A stretch of 35,382 nt of DNA from Pseudoflavonifractor sp. MSJ-30 (lineage in GTDB: Bacteria; Bacillota; Clostridia; Oscillospirales; Oscillospiraceae): positions 1 through 35,382 of the forward strand of contig NZ_JAHLPU010000053.1 of NCBI RefSeq assembly GCF_018918045.1, written 5' to 3'. The notes beneath the pieces were generated by a model. It was not told the DNA's origin. It saw nothing but the letters and a program-made list of their open reading frames with translations, and ran no database searches. Below, one piece after another: positions 1 through 6,400 of the stretch. How positions within the stretch are numbered: the stretch's first letter is position 1; each line of letters begins with the position of its first letter. A program made the translations under genes and the position numbers.

Positions 1-36
1 TTTGCCGACAGCGCCTCCCTTAGGCCGCATTCTTTC

Positions 37-64
37 CCCCTTTCTTGGCGGGACAAGAAAGGGG
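37..64. repeat. Perfect 11-bp hairpin near the window edge
   Basis: An 11-base arm at 37-47 (CCCCTTTCTTG) is followed by six bases and its exact complement at 54-64. No T-run follows on either strand, so it is not a standard terminator. Together with the repeat at 164-222 it fills the gene-free stretch 1-244; I see no supported gene there. The region may be the edge of a larger repetitive intergenic element. Confidence 0.5.
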
Positions 65-163
65 CCCCCGGAGGGACCACACCAAAATGCAGGCAGGTCT
101 TTGGTCCAAATCCGCCTTGCCTCTGTATCGTTTTCTGCGTAGCCCCTCCGCAAAAAGGTTTAT

Positions 164-222
164 GCCGCCCCTCATCCGTCAGGGCTTCGCCCTGCCACCT
201 TCCCCCAGGGGAAGGCTTTTTT
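164..222 (+). repeat. Intergenic repeat, copy A, ending in a terminator-like hairpin
   Basis: The stretch begins CCGCCCCTCATC, contains a small hairpin with arms CAGGGC and GCCCTG around TTC, and ends in an 8-bp hairpin (CCTTCCCC at 198-205, GGGGAAGG at 208-215) followed by C and six T (217-222). The same layout occurs at 31913-31971 (reverse strand) and 32061-32115. The end of this copy reads like a rho-independent terminator on the plus strand. It lies downstream of the leftward sigma operon, facing it. Confidence 0.7.
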
Positions 223-244
223 AGGCGGCGCATCGACCGCTCAT

Positions 245-844
245 TTATGCCTCGGCAGGAGCCTCCACCAGCACGTCCGCTCCCAGGCTCTGGGCCGCGG
301 TCTTGAAGTCCTGGATCAGATCGTCGTAGCCGTAGGCAGTCAGGATATAGTCTCCCAGAGACAGCACAACCACCGTATCCGGGAAGCCGCACATCCAGTG
401 GTGGCTCTGAACCAGAGTCTTATAGCTTTCCGCAAAGCTCTCCCCATTGGCGGCATCCGTCAGCTGCATAGCGGCGGCGCAGAAGGTGTTGGTGTTCATC
501 ATGTGCAGCAGCGTGGCCGCTTCGGGTTTGACCTGTTCCACAAGGCTGTCGTCCACCAGAATCTGCGCCTGGAAGCTGTCGCCGTAGGCGCTGATGTCAA
601 AGCTGCCCACATCCTCCGCCCCATGGGCCTCGTCGCCGCCGGCTGCGGGGAACTCTTCCTTCATGGCGGCATGGACAGCCTTCAGCAGTGCCTCGGCACT
701 TTCATAAAAGGCGGTGCCCTTGGTTTCCTCCGTAACGGTTTCTGTAGTGGGCGCAGTAGTGGGCTGGTTGTCGGTCTTGCCGCAGCCCGCCAGAATTCCG
801 GCGCTCAGCACGCCGCAGAGAAGCAGAGAGATAAATTTTTTCAT
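245..844 (-). CDS. Predicted lipoprotein, last gene of ECF sigma operon 1
   Basis: This is a 199-residue protein with a lipoprotein signal peptide: a Lys-Lys start, a hydrophobic stretch to residue 18 and a lipobox LAGC with the acceptor Cys at 21. A Thr/Glu-rich linker follows to about residue 42, then a compact domain of about 150 residues that I do not recognise with certainty. Its overall build (short secreted domain after a lipobox) recalls the small DUF4358-type lipoproteins of Clostridia, but that is a weak guess. It starts 24 bases after the membrane protein at 869-1387 and so is probably co-transcribed with the sigma factor. It may act as an envelope partner or target of the sigma system. 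No function is assigned. Confidence 0.8.
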   Translation of the reverse strand: MKKFISLLLCGVLSAGILAGCGKTDNQPTTAPTTETVTEETKGTAFYESAEALLKAVHAAMKEEFPAAGGDEAHGAEDVGSFDISAYGDSFQAQILVDDSLVEQVKPEAATLLHMMNTNTFCAAAMQLTDAANGESFAESYKTLVQSHHWMCGFPDTVVVLSLGDYILTAYGYDDLIQDFKTAAQSLGADVLVEAPAEA

Positions 845-868
845 AATTCGTTTTTCCTTTCCGGTGCC

Positions 869-1387
869 TTATCGCACCTGGCAGATGGTGATGATGCCGG
901 TATCCTCGGGTACGGCCTGGATGCACCAGTCCTCTTCCCCCTGCTGAAGCTGCAGGAAGTATCCGTCCGCCCCGGGCAGAAGCATCCAGGTGCAGGTGGT
1001 CTTTTCCGTCAGCGTCAGCGCATGCGTTTCCTGTCCGTCCAGCAGAAGGGTGCTGTTTTCATCGGCGGTCAGGGTCAGGCTGCCCTTGGAACCCGGGTCC
1101 AGCGTCAGGGGAATCTCCGTTTCCAGAGACAGACGCATGATCTGGACATCGGCGTCCAGGCTGTAGCTGACCGTGCCCCGCAGCACATTCTGCCCGTTTA
1201 CCGTGACTTTTAACGGTGCCGGGCGGAAAAGAGACAGTCCCAGCACCAGCAGCACACAGGCTGCGGCGGACAGAACCGGCTTCCACATGGGGCGCTTTTT
1301 CTTCTGTACCTCGGGCTGGTCCGCTTCTTCAATATAGCGGCTGTCCAGCCCGGTAACGGCTTTGGCAATGGCGCGCTGTTTGTCCAT
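869..1387 (-). CDS. Membrane-anchored anti-sigma-like protein of ECF module 1
   Basis: The 172-residue protein has a short cytoplasmic N-terminus, one membrane segment at about residues 35-54 and an extracytoplasmic domain of about 115 residues rich in beta-type sequence. The N-terminal stretch (GLDSRYIEEAD, then KKKRP before the membrane segment) aligns with the N-termini of the two other sigma-linked membrane proteins here, at 19684-21726 and 32168-33970 (in the latter: SYIQQAD and KKKRP). Position after an ECF sigma gene (13-base gap) and this topology suggest a transmembrane anti-sigma factor whose cytoplasmic tail binds the sigma factor. No zinc-binding HxxxCxxC anti-sigma motif is visible. 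The ribosome site AAGGAG precedes the ATG. Confidence 0.8.
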   Translation of the reverse strand: MDKQRAIAKAVTGLDSRYIEEADQPEVQKKKRPMWKPVLSAAACVLLVLGLSLFRPAPLKVTVNGQNVLRGTVSYSLDADVQIMRLSLETEIPLTLDPGSKGSLTLTADENSTLLLDGQETHALTLTEKTTCTWMLLPGADGYFLQLQQGEEDWCIQAVPEDTGIITICQVR

Positions 1388-1400
1388 GGTTTCAGGCTCC

Positions 1401-1961
1401 TTACATGTAATATTCCCGGGACCGCAGATAGTTCCGCAGCCGTTCCCGGCACCGATGCAGGCGGACCTTCACCTGGCCCTCGGTGAGGCCGAGCTTCTCC
1501 GCCGTCCGGGCCGTGGATTCACAATAGAAATAACGGCTGACGAAAATCTTCCGGTCCAGAGGCTGCTCTGTCTCCAAAAAGGCGTTCAACGCCCCGGACA
1601 GCTCCCGGACATAGGTCCGTTCCTCTGTGGTCCGCGGATCCGGGATACACCCGTCCAGCTCCTCCAGGGACAGCGCGAATTGATCCGCCTGCCGCTTCTG
1701 GGCGGCGGCAGCCTCCCGGCGGTTGATGGCAAGATTGCGGATGACCTTGGCAAACCATGCCTTCAGAAGCTTCGGCCTCTGGGGCGGAATGGCGTTCCAG
1801 GCCCGGAGCCACAGGTCATTCAGGCACTCCTGACTGTCCTCCTCGCTGCCCAGTATATTCCGGGCCACGCTCTGGCAGTAAGCCCCGTATTTTCGCTGCG
1901 CCTCCAGGAGCCCGTCCTGGTTCCGCTGAAAAAACAGCTCGATGATGTCATTGTCGTTCAT
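1401..1961 (-). CDS. ECF RNA polymerase sigma factor (module 1)
   Basis: The product is a 186-residue sigma-70 family protein of the extracytoplasmic-function type. Region 2 lies at about residues 10-85 (it includes the EEDSQECLNDLWLRAWNAIP stretch typical of region 2.2-2.3) and region 4 at about 125-180, with the helix-turn-helix around TAEKLGLTEGQVKVRLHRCR. The frame is open upstream to 2051, but I chose the ATG at 1961. An AGGA site lies six bases before it, and the resulting start (MNDNDIIELFF) aligns with the paralogues at 22280 (MEDSRIVQLYF) and 34524 (MEDEQILDLYF). It heads an operon with the anti-sigma-like gene and a lipoprotein. A candidate self-recognised promoter lies at 1979-2006. 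Confidence 0.93.
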   Translation of the reverse strand: MNDNDIIELFFQRNQDGLLEAQRKYGAYCQSVARNILGSEEDSQECLNDLWLRAWNAIPPQRPKLLKAWFAKVIRNLAINRREAAAAQKRQADQFALSLEELDGCIPDPRTTEERTYVRELSGALNAFLETEQPLDRKIFVSRYFYCESTARTAEKLGLTEGQVKVRLHRCRERLRNYLRSREYYM

Positions 1962-1978
1962 AAGCGTCCTCACTGATA

Positions 1979-2006
1979 AAGACAGGAAAGTCTCTTGATG
2001 GTTACA
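1979..2006 (-). promoter_or_regulatory. Candidate ECF-type promoter for sigma operon 1
   Basis: On the minus strand the sequence reads TGTAAC, 16 bases, TGTCTT, ending 17 bases before the ATG at 1961. An AAC-bearing -35 element separated by 16 bases from a -10 hexamer is the usual ECF layout (for example SigW-type promoters). The two other sigma operons in this window have the same layout at the same place, which is the main support. Confidence 0.5.
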
Positions 2007-2094
2007 CGATTGGGAAAAAATTTTTTTGAATTCCTTTCGGAGGAAATACACAGATCGTCATTGAGATCAGTATATCACATCTCCCTCCCAAATG

Positions 2095-2128
2095 CAAAAA
2101 ATCCCGTCTCCTTTTCGGGGAGACGGGA
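2095..2128 (-). terminator. Rho-independent terminator of the rpmH-khpB operon
   Basis: A perfect 10-bp stem (TCCCGTCTCC at 2102-2111 and its complement at 2119-2128) with a seven-base loop is followed on the minus strand by six T (2096-2101). It starts 8 bases after the khpB stop codon. Confidence 0.92.
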
Positions 2129-2135
2129 AAGGAAT

Positions 2136-3074
2136 TCACCGAACGTACTCGATGACCACGCAGCGGTTGGGTTCCACACCGGTGGAATGGGTGGTGATGT
2201 TCTCCATATCCTGCAGGGCGGCATGAATCACATGGCGCTCATAGGCATTCATAGGCTCCAGGGTAGCGCGGCGGCGGGCCTTCAGAACCTGCTGGGCCTT
2301 CTTGCGGGCGTAGCGGCGCAGGCTCTCCTCCCGCTTCTGGCGGTAGGACTCAGCGTCTACGTTTACCCGGATGTGACCCTCCACTTCCCGGTTCACGGCA
2401 TAGTTGCACAGGTGCTGGATGGCGTCCAGGGTATCGCCCCGGCGTCCAATCAGGTAGCCCAGGTCGTCACCGACCAGCTCCACCTGGTAGGCATTGCCCT
2501 CTTCCTTCCAGCAGTGGGGGACGGCCTTGGAATCCATGTGCTCCAGCAATCCCTTCAGGAAGGCCTCAATCTTCTCCTCCACGGAGCCGGGTTCCACGGG
2601 GGCGTACTCCCTGGGCGCCGCGGGAGTCTTCGGCTCACGGGGTTCTCTGGGCTCCCGGGCGGGCTTGGGCTCTCTGGGCACCTTGGGCCGCTGGGGGCGT
2701 TCCGCCTTGGGGGCCTCAGACTTTGCTTCAGGCACAGGCTCAGCCTTGGAAGCCTCTGCCTTGGGTTCCGCGGGCTTCACAGGCTCAGTCCTGGCAGGCG
2801 CGGGTCTGGATTCCTCAGGCTTGGCGACAGGGGCAGCGGGTTTTGCCTTCCGGGAAGCAGAGGACAGGGCCACCTTGGGGGCCTCGGGTACGGGGTCCGG
2901 AGCCTCATAAGTTACCTGAACCTTGGCAGGCTGGGCACCGAAGCCCAGGAAGCCGCTTTTTGCCTGCTGCAGCACCTGAACGGAAACGCTGTCCCGGTCC
3001 AGGCCCAGCTGGGAAAGGGCGGATTCGATAGCCAGATCAATGGTCTTGCCGCTGGCAACAAGAGTCTTTTCCAT
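2136..3074 (-). CDS. khpB: RNA-binding protein KhpB/Jag (SpoIIIJ-associated)
   Basis: The 312-residue protein has the Jag layout. An N-terminal Jag_N domain at about residues 1-55 includes AKSGFLGFGAQPAKV. A long Pro/Ala/Lys/Glu-rich linker spans about 60-165. A KH domain around 190-235 has the GxxG-type loop GYLIGRRGDTLDAIQ. A C-terminal R3H domain at about 245-312 includes PMNAYERHVIH and HSTGVEPNR. KhpB with KhpA binds many RNAs and influences cell elongation and division in Firmicutes. The charged linker is longer than in the Bacillus protein (about 208 residues in total). The gene starts 3 bases after the yidC stop, with its GAGGAGG site inside the end of yidC. This pairing with yidC is conserved. 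Confidence 0.95.
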   Translation of the reverse strand: MEKTLVASGKTIDLAIESALSQLGLDRDSVSVQVLQQAKSGFLGFGAQPAKVQVTYEAPDPVPEAPKVALSSASRKAKPAAPVAKPEESRPAPARTEPVKPAEPKAEASKAEPVPEAKSEAPKAERPQRPKVPREPKPAREPREPREPKTPAAPREYAPVEPGSVEEKIEAFLKGLLEHMDSKAVPHCWKEEGNAYQVELVGDDLGYLIGRRGDTLDAIQHLCNYAVNREVEGHIRVNVDAESYRQKREESLRRYARKKAQQVLKARRRATLEPMNAYERHVIHAALQDMENITTHSTGVEPNRCVVIEYVR

Positions 3075-3077
3075 AGC

Positions 3078-4325
3078 TTATTCCTCCTCGCTGTTCTGGG
3101 CGTAACGGTCAGGATCATAGGCCCGGCCCTTGCAGTAGGGACGGTCCGCAATGCCGGAGAGCGCTTCCTTCTCGGGCTTGTCCTCGGGCAGCTTCCCCTT
3201 TCTGGCGGCGTACTCCCGGGCGGCGGCCTCCTTGGCGGCAACTTCCTGGTCACGCTGCTGCTTCTGCAGCCGCTTCTTGCTGGTGTTCTCGGTAATGCCG
3301 TCAGGATTCTCGGCCCGGCGCTGGGCGCGGATACGCTCCTTCTCAGCCTCGATCTTATCCTGTTCCATGCGGCGCTTCAGGCGCTCGGCATCCTCGGCAT
3401 CGTAGATTTTGCGGTAGCGCTTGTTGAGGACCACATCCTCGATGGTACGGACTACGCCGCCCACAAACCAGTACAGAGACAGGGCGCAGGGTACGGTGAA
3501 GCCAATCCACAGCATCATCAGAGGCATCATGAACATCATCATCTTGTTGGTCTGCGCGGCCTGGGAATTTTCCACAGCTTCCTTGTCCTGGATGCCGTCC
3601 TTGTTGGTAACCAGAGAGTCGTTCTGCTTCTGCATAATCAGCATGGACACGACCTGATAACCGGCGGAGGACAGGGCAATCAGCAGGGAGCCGATATGCG
3701 CCCAGTTCCAGGCCCAGGTGGAGGCGAACACATTGAACTGGGGCACCGCGCCCAGGTCAACGCCGATAAAGCCAAAGTTGATGCCGCTCAGAGCCAAATC
3801 GCTGATGGCGGGAATCGCCGCCTTGATCTGCTCGGCATACTGCGGGATATACTGGGCCGCGATCATCTGGTGGTAATAGGCGTTGCCGGCAAAAAGCTCC
3901 GGGTCAATGCCCTTGATGACCTCAATAATCTGGTTGGCAACATCCAGATTCTCATGGAGCATGTACACGATGGGCTGCCGGACTACGGTATACAGAGGGA
4001 TCAGCAGCAGCATGGGCACAAAGCTCCACAGGCAGCCGCCGCCCATGGAGACGCCCTCTTCCTTATACAGCTCCTGGATGGCCTGGTTCTGCCGGTTGGG
4101 GTCATCGGCGTAGCGACGCTGGATGTCCTGCATTCTGGGGGTCAGACGGGACATCTTCATCATACTCTTCTTGGACTTGGCGGTAATGGGCAGCAGCACC
4201 AGCTGCACCAGAATTGCGAAGAGGATCAGAGCCATACCATAGCTGTTCGTCAGCCGGTACAGCAGTTCCATCAGGTAGCCGAAGGGCACCTGAATGATGT
4301 CGGCAATTTGGAATGACAGTAACAT
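3078..4325 (-). CDS. yidC: Membrane protein insertase YidC/Oxa1
   Basis: The 415-residue protein inserts proteins into the cytoplasmic membrane, alone or with SecYEG. Hydrophobic segments lie near residues 8-55, about 110-130 and 205-290, and the core is the Oxa1-type fold (ILVQLVLLPITAKSKKSMMKM near residue 40, then the cytoplasmic loop TPRMQDIQRRYADDPNRQNQ). The C-terminal third (after about residue 300) is a long charged tail rich in Lys, Arg and Glu, longer than in Bacillus SpoIIIJ/YidC2 (about 260-275 residues). There is no lipobox at the N-terminus, unlike the Bacillus lipoproteins. AAGGAGG precedes the ATG. It lies 21 bases after yidD. Confidence 0.95.
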   Translation of the reverse strand: MLLSFQIADIIQVPFGYLMELLYRLTNSYGMALILFAILVQLVLLPITAKSKKSMMKMSRLTPRMQDIQRRYADDPNRQNQAIQELYKEEGVSMGGGCLWSFVPMLLLIPLYTVVRQPIVYMLHENLDVANQIIEVIKGIDPELFAGNAYYHQMIAAQYIPQYAEQIKAAIPAISDLALSGINFGFIGVDLGAVPQFNVFASTWAWNWAHIGSLLIALSSAGYQVVSMLIMQKQNDSLVTNKDGIQDKEAVENSQAAQTNKMMMFMMPLMMLWIGFTVPCALSLYWFVGGVVRTIEDVVLNKRYRKIYDAEDAERLKRRMEQDKIEAEKERIRAQRRAENPDGITENTSKKRLQKQQRDQEVAAKEAAAREYAARKGKLPEDKPEKEALSGIADRPYCKGRAYDPDRYAQNSEEE

Positions 4326-4346
4326 GGACTTTCCTCCTTATGGAAG

Positions 4347-4559
4347 TCACGGTACGGGGTCGTAAATATCCCGGTGGGAAAAAGGATGGCATCTGGCCAG
4401 GCGTTTGATGGCCAGCCAGCCGCCCTTTACGGCGCCGTATTTTTGAATAGCTTCGTAGGCATAGGCAGAACAGGTGGGGCGATAGCGGCAGCGGGCGGGA
4501 AAACAAGGGGAAATGCACTTGGAATAAAAGCGGATCAGCGCCAGTAAAAAACGCTTCAC
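4347..4559 (-). CDS. yidD: Membrane protein insertion efficiency factor YidD
   Basis: A 70-residue protein with the family pattern: an N-terminal amphipathic stretch, then [23 protein letters not shown] and a [15 protein letters not shown] segment with the conserved cysteines. It supports YidC-dependent insertion. The start is a GTG that overlaps the rnpA stop (GTGA), so translation is probably coupled to rnpA. Confidence 0.95.
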   Translation of the reverse strand: MKRFLLALIRFYSKCISPCFPARCRYRPTCSAYAYEAIQKYGAVKGGWLAIKRLARCHPFSHRDIYDPVP

Positions 4560-4903
4560 ATCTCTTCCTCCTGCCGGAGCAGGCCCGCCTTTCGGGCCAG
4601 GCGCAGATAGCTTTCCGTTAACTTCTCAAAGGGGGCATCCACAGAGCGGCTGCGGGCCACCACCACAATATCCCAGCCCGGGGTAAACTGTGCCTCGTGC
4701 AGCCGGTATATCTCCCGCAGTCTTCTGCGGGTGCGGTTGCGGACGACGGCATGGCCCAGCTTTTTGCTGACCGTAATGCCCACCCGGTTGCGGCCCAGAC
4801 GGTTCCGCCGGACATAGAGCACCAGGAACGCATCGGCATAGCCCTGGGTATGGTACAGGCGCTGGAAGATGTGATTGAGTTTCAGGCTGCTGGAAAACTT
4901 CAT
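4556..4903 (-). CDS. rnpA: Ribonuclease P protein component
   Basis: The 115-residue protein is the protein subunit of RNase P, which with the M1-type RNA trims tRNA 5' ends. The family signature is visible in the centre: [18 protein letters not shown] followed by [17 protein letters not shown], the basic RNR helix that contacts RNA. The start ATG has an AGGAG site that lies just behind the hairpin at 4916-4953. It overlaps yidD by 4 bases. Order rpmH-rnpA-yidD-yidC-khpB is the classic bacterial arrangement. Confidence 0.96.
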   Translation of the reverse strand: MKFSSSLKLNHIFQRLYHTQGYADAFLVLYVRRNRLGRNRVGITVSKKLGHAVVRNRTRRRLREIYRLHEAQFTPGWDIVVVARSRSVDAPFEKLTESYLRLARKAGLLRQEEEM

Positions 4904-4915
4904 TGTTTTTACTCC

Positions 4916-4953
4916 TAAAAAGGGAGCGGGGCGAATGTGTCATTCACCCCGCT
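4916..4953 (-). terminator. Attenuator-like hairpin between rpmH and rnpA
   Basis: On the minus strand a 13-bp stem (AGCGGGGTGAATG with its partner, one G-T wobble) and a three-base loop are followed by CCC and five T. The T-run runs directly into the AGGAG ribosome site of rnpA. The hairpin sits 57 bases after the rpmH stop. It probably ends a share of transcripts after rpmH, which would keep L34 output above that of RNase P protein and the insertase genes. Confidence 0.7.
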
Positions 4954-5010
4954 GTAGCTCCCGTTTCGCTTATGCGCGCGTATTACCTTGTGTTCTACAG
5001 GGGCTGCGCA

Positions 5011-5145
5011 TCAGGCGGACAGAACCTTGCGGCCTCTTGCACGACGGCGGGCCAGCACCTTGCGGCCATTGGCGGTAGCCATTCTCTGACGGAAACCGTG
5101 GACCTTGGAACGGTGACGGTTGCTGGGCTGATAGGTACGCTTCAT
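5011..5145 (-). CDS. rpmH: 50S ribosomal protein L34
   Basis: This 44-residue protein starts [18 protein letters not shown] and continues with the basic [19 protein letters not shown] stretch, essentially the L34 consensus over its whole length. It is a small basic protein of the large ribosomal subunit. A GGAGGT site lies 9 bases before the ATG. It heads the rnpA-yidD-yidC-khpB operon, with a strong promoter at 5247-5275 and a leader of about 95 bases. Confidence 0.98.
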   Translation of the reverse strand: MKRTYQPSNRHRSKVHGFRQRMATANGRKVLARRRARGRKVLSA

Positions 5146-5246
5146 TACGGATACACCTCCTGTTTTCTTTCAGAATCATATGCTCGACAGCCGGAAAACC
5201 GGCCGCAGCAACACAAACGGACAGACCTTCACGGTCATGCCCGCTC

Positions 5247-5275
5247 ATTATAACCGAAAATAGAAGTCAGGTCAA
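5247..5275 (-). promoter_or_regulatory. Strong sigma-A promoter of the rpmH operon
   Basis: On the minus strand: TTGACC, 17 bases, TATAAT. This is near-perfect consensus with ideal spacing, about 100 bases before rpmH and just past the end of the upstream CapA-like gene. Confidence 0.85.
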
Positions 5276-5303
5276 CTGTTTTTTCTGATTTTTCCGATTC
5301 CGT

Positions 5304-6395
5304 TCAGGAAATCGGCAAATTCGGCCCGCGGTAACTGCCATCCAGCTTGCTCAGCACCCGGGCATAGGCCTCCGAGTCCTGCGCATAGGGCGTTGGCTGG
5401 AAATTATTGCGGGACTCTATGGAGCTGACACTGCACGGAACGATGGTTCTCTGTCCAAGGCTTGCCCCTCCATCCTCTTCCAGAACGAGCTCCTGCTGAA
5501 TAATGGCCGTATCATAGTCTCCGGGATAAATATTCCCGCCGAAGCTGAAATTTCCAAGGGAATAAAAGATCACACCGCCATGATACTCTTCAATAGGCTG
5601 CAAAACATGGGGATGGCAGCCGTAGACAATATTCGCGCCCGCGTCAATGGCCGCGCGGCCCAATTCCTCCTGTGCCTGTGTCTGACGGAAGGAGTGCTCC
5701 ACGCCCCAGTGGGGGGCGTAGATAATGATATCCGCGCCCTGCCGCTTCAGCTCCCGAATCCCCGCGGTCACAGTCTCGACGTCCGCACTGCTGTAGACAC
5801 TGCCATACAGGCCCACCGTCACCCCGTTCTCCAGAGGAATCAGCCGGGATGCATTGGCTTCCACAAAGGGAAGCCCTGCCTCGTCCAGGATCCGTTTGGT
5901 TTCGTCGTAGCCGGTTTGCCAGTAGTCCATGGTGTGGTTGTTTGCCAGGGTCACAGCCTCCACGGAGTTTTGGGTCAGGATATTCGCATAAGAGGCCGGC
6001 CCACGGAAGGTATACCGTTTCTCGGCGGGATGGCCCTTGTCCCCCAGAACGCCCTCCAAATTTGCCATGGTGAAATCGTCATCTTCAAACCAGGACCGGA
6101 CATTCCGGAAGGGGTAGTCGTAATCCTCCCCCACGGTTTTCAGGAAACCGTAGCCCGCATAGGCGTTTGCCTGGCTCCCCCCAAAGGTACAGTCCCCCAC
6201 AAAGGTAAATACCATGCGGAGCTGCGCCGACTGGGACTGCTCCGTAGCCGGAGGCGTCCGGGTCTCCTGTGCCGTAGTCTGGGGCGCGGAAGCAGCGGTT
6301 TCCGTCTCCGGAGCAGGCGGCACCGTTTCCGGAAGCTCCCCGCCGCAGCCGGTCAGCAGAATGGCCAGCAGCACCAGCCACGCCAGCTTCCTCAT
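5304..6395 (-). CDS. CapA/PgsA-family lipoprotein (poly-glutamate-type metallophosphatase fold)
   Basis: This 363-residue protein has a lipoprotein signal (hydrophobic stretch then LLTGCGG) and a Pro/Glu/Thr-rich linker to about residue 60. A PGA_cap domain follows, with the family's motifs in order: FVGDCTFGG, MANLEGVL, TLANNHTMDY, IYAPHWGVEH, GCHPHVLQP and FYSLGNFSFGG. These His/Asp/Asn residues form a calcineurin-like metal site. The family includes CapA/PgsA of poly-gamma-glutamate capsule synthesis, but no capB, capC or ligase genes are near, so that role is not supported. The in-frame ATG at 6491 would overlap typA by about 90 bases. I chose the ATG at 6395, which has an AGGAGT site and starts 5 bases after the typA stop. 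Confidence 0.88.
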   Translation of the reverse strand: MRKLAWLVLLAILLTGCGGELPETVPPAPETETAASAPQTTAQETRTPPATEQSQSAQLRMVFTFVGDCTFGGSQANAYAGYGFLKTVGEDYDYPFRNVRSWFEDDDFTMANLEGVLGDKGHPAEKRYTFRGPASYANILTQNSVEAVTLANNHTMDYWQTGYDETKRILDEAGLPFVEANASRLIPLENGVTVGLYGSVYSSADVETVTAGIRELKRQGADIIIYAPHWGVEHSFRQTQAQEELGRAAIDAGANIVYGCHPHVLQPIEEYHGGVIFYSLGNFSFGGNIYPGDYDTAIIQQELVLEEDGGASLGQRTIVPCSVSSIESRNNFQPTPYAQDSEAYARVLSKLDGSYRGPNLPIS

Positions 6396-6400
6396 ATTTC

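Noticed and set aside
398..1213. 271-codon plus-strand frame opposite the lipoprotein and anti-sigma-like gene
   Set aside because: No ribosome site or motif; the minus-strand genes have signal peptides, ribosome sites and operon spacing.
1995..4316. 773-codon open frame on the plus strand opposite yidC and khpB
   Set aside because: It is the antisense shadow of two clear genes, with low-complexity Gly/Leu/His composition and no ribosome site; GC-rich third positions keep it open.
5146..5303. Replication origin with DnaA boxes beside rpmH
   Set aside because: No TTATCCACA-like boxes or dnaA gene seen; the gap is explained by the rpmH promoter and leader.
5304..6395. Poly-gamma-glutamate capsule locus
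   Set aside because: Only the CapA-like domain is present; no ligase (CapB) or CapC-type gene lies nearby.
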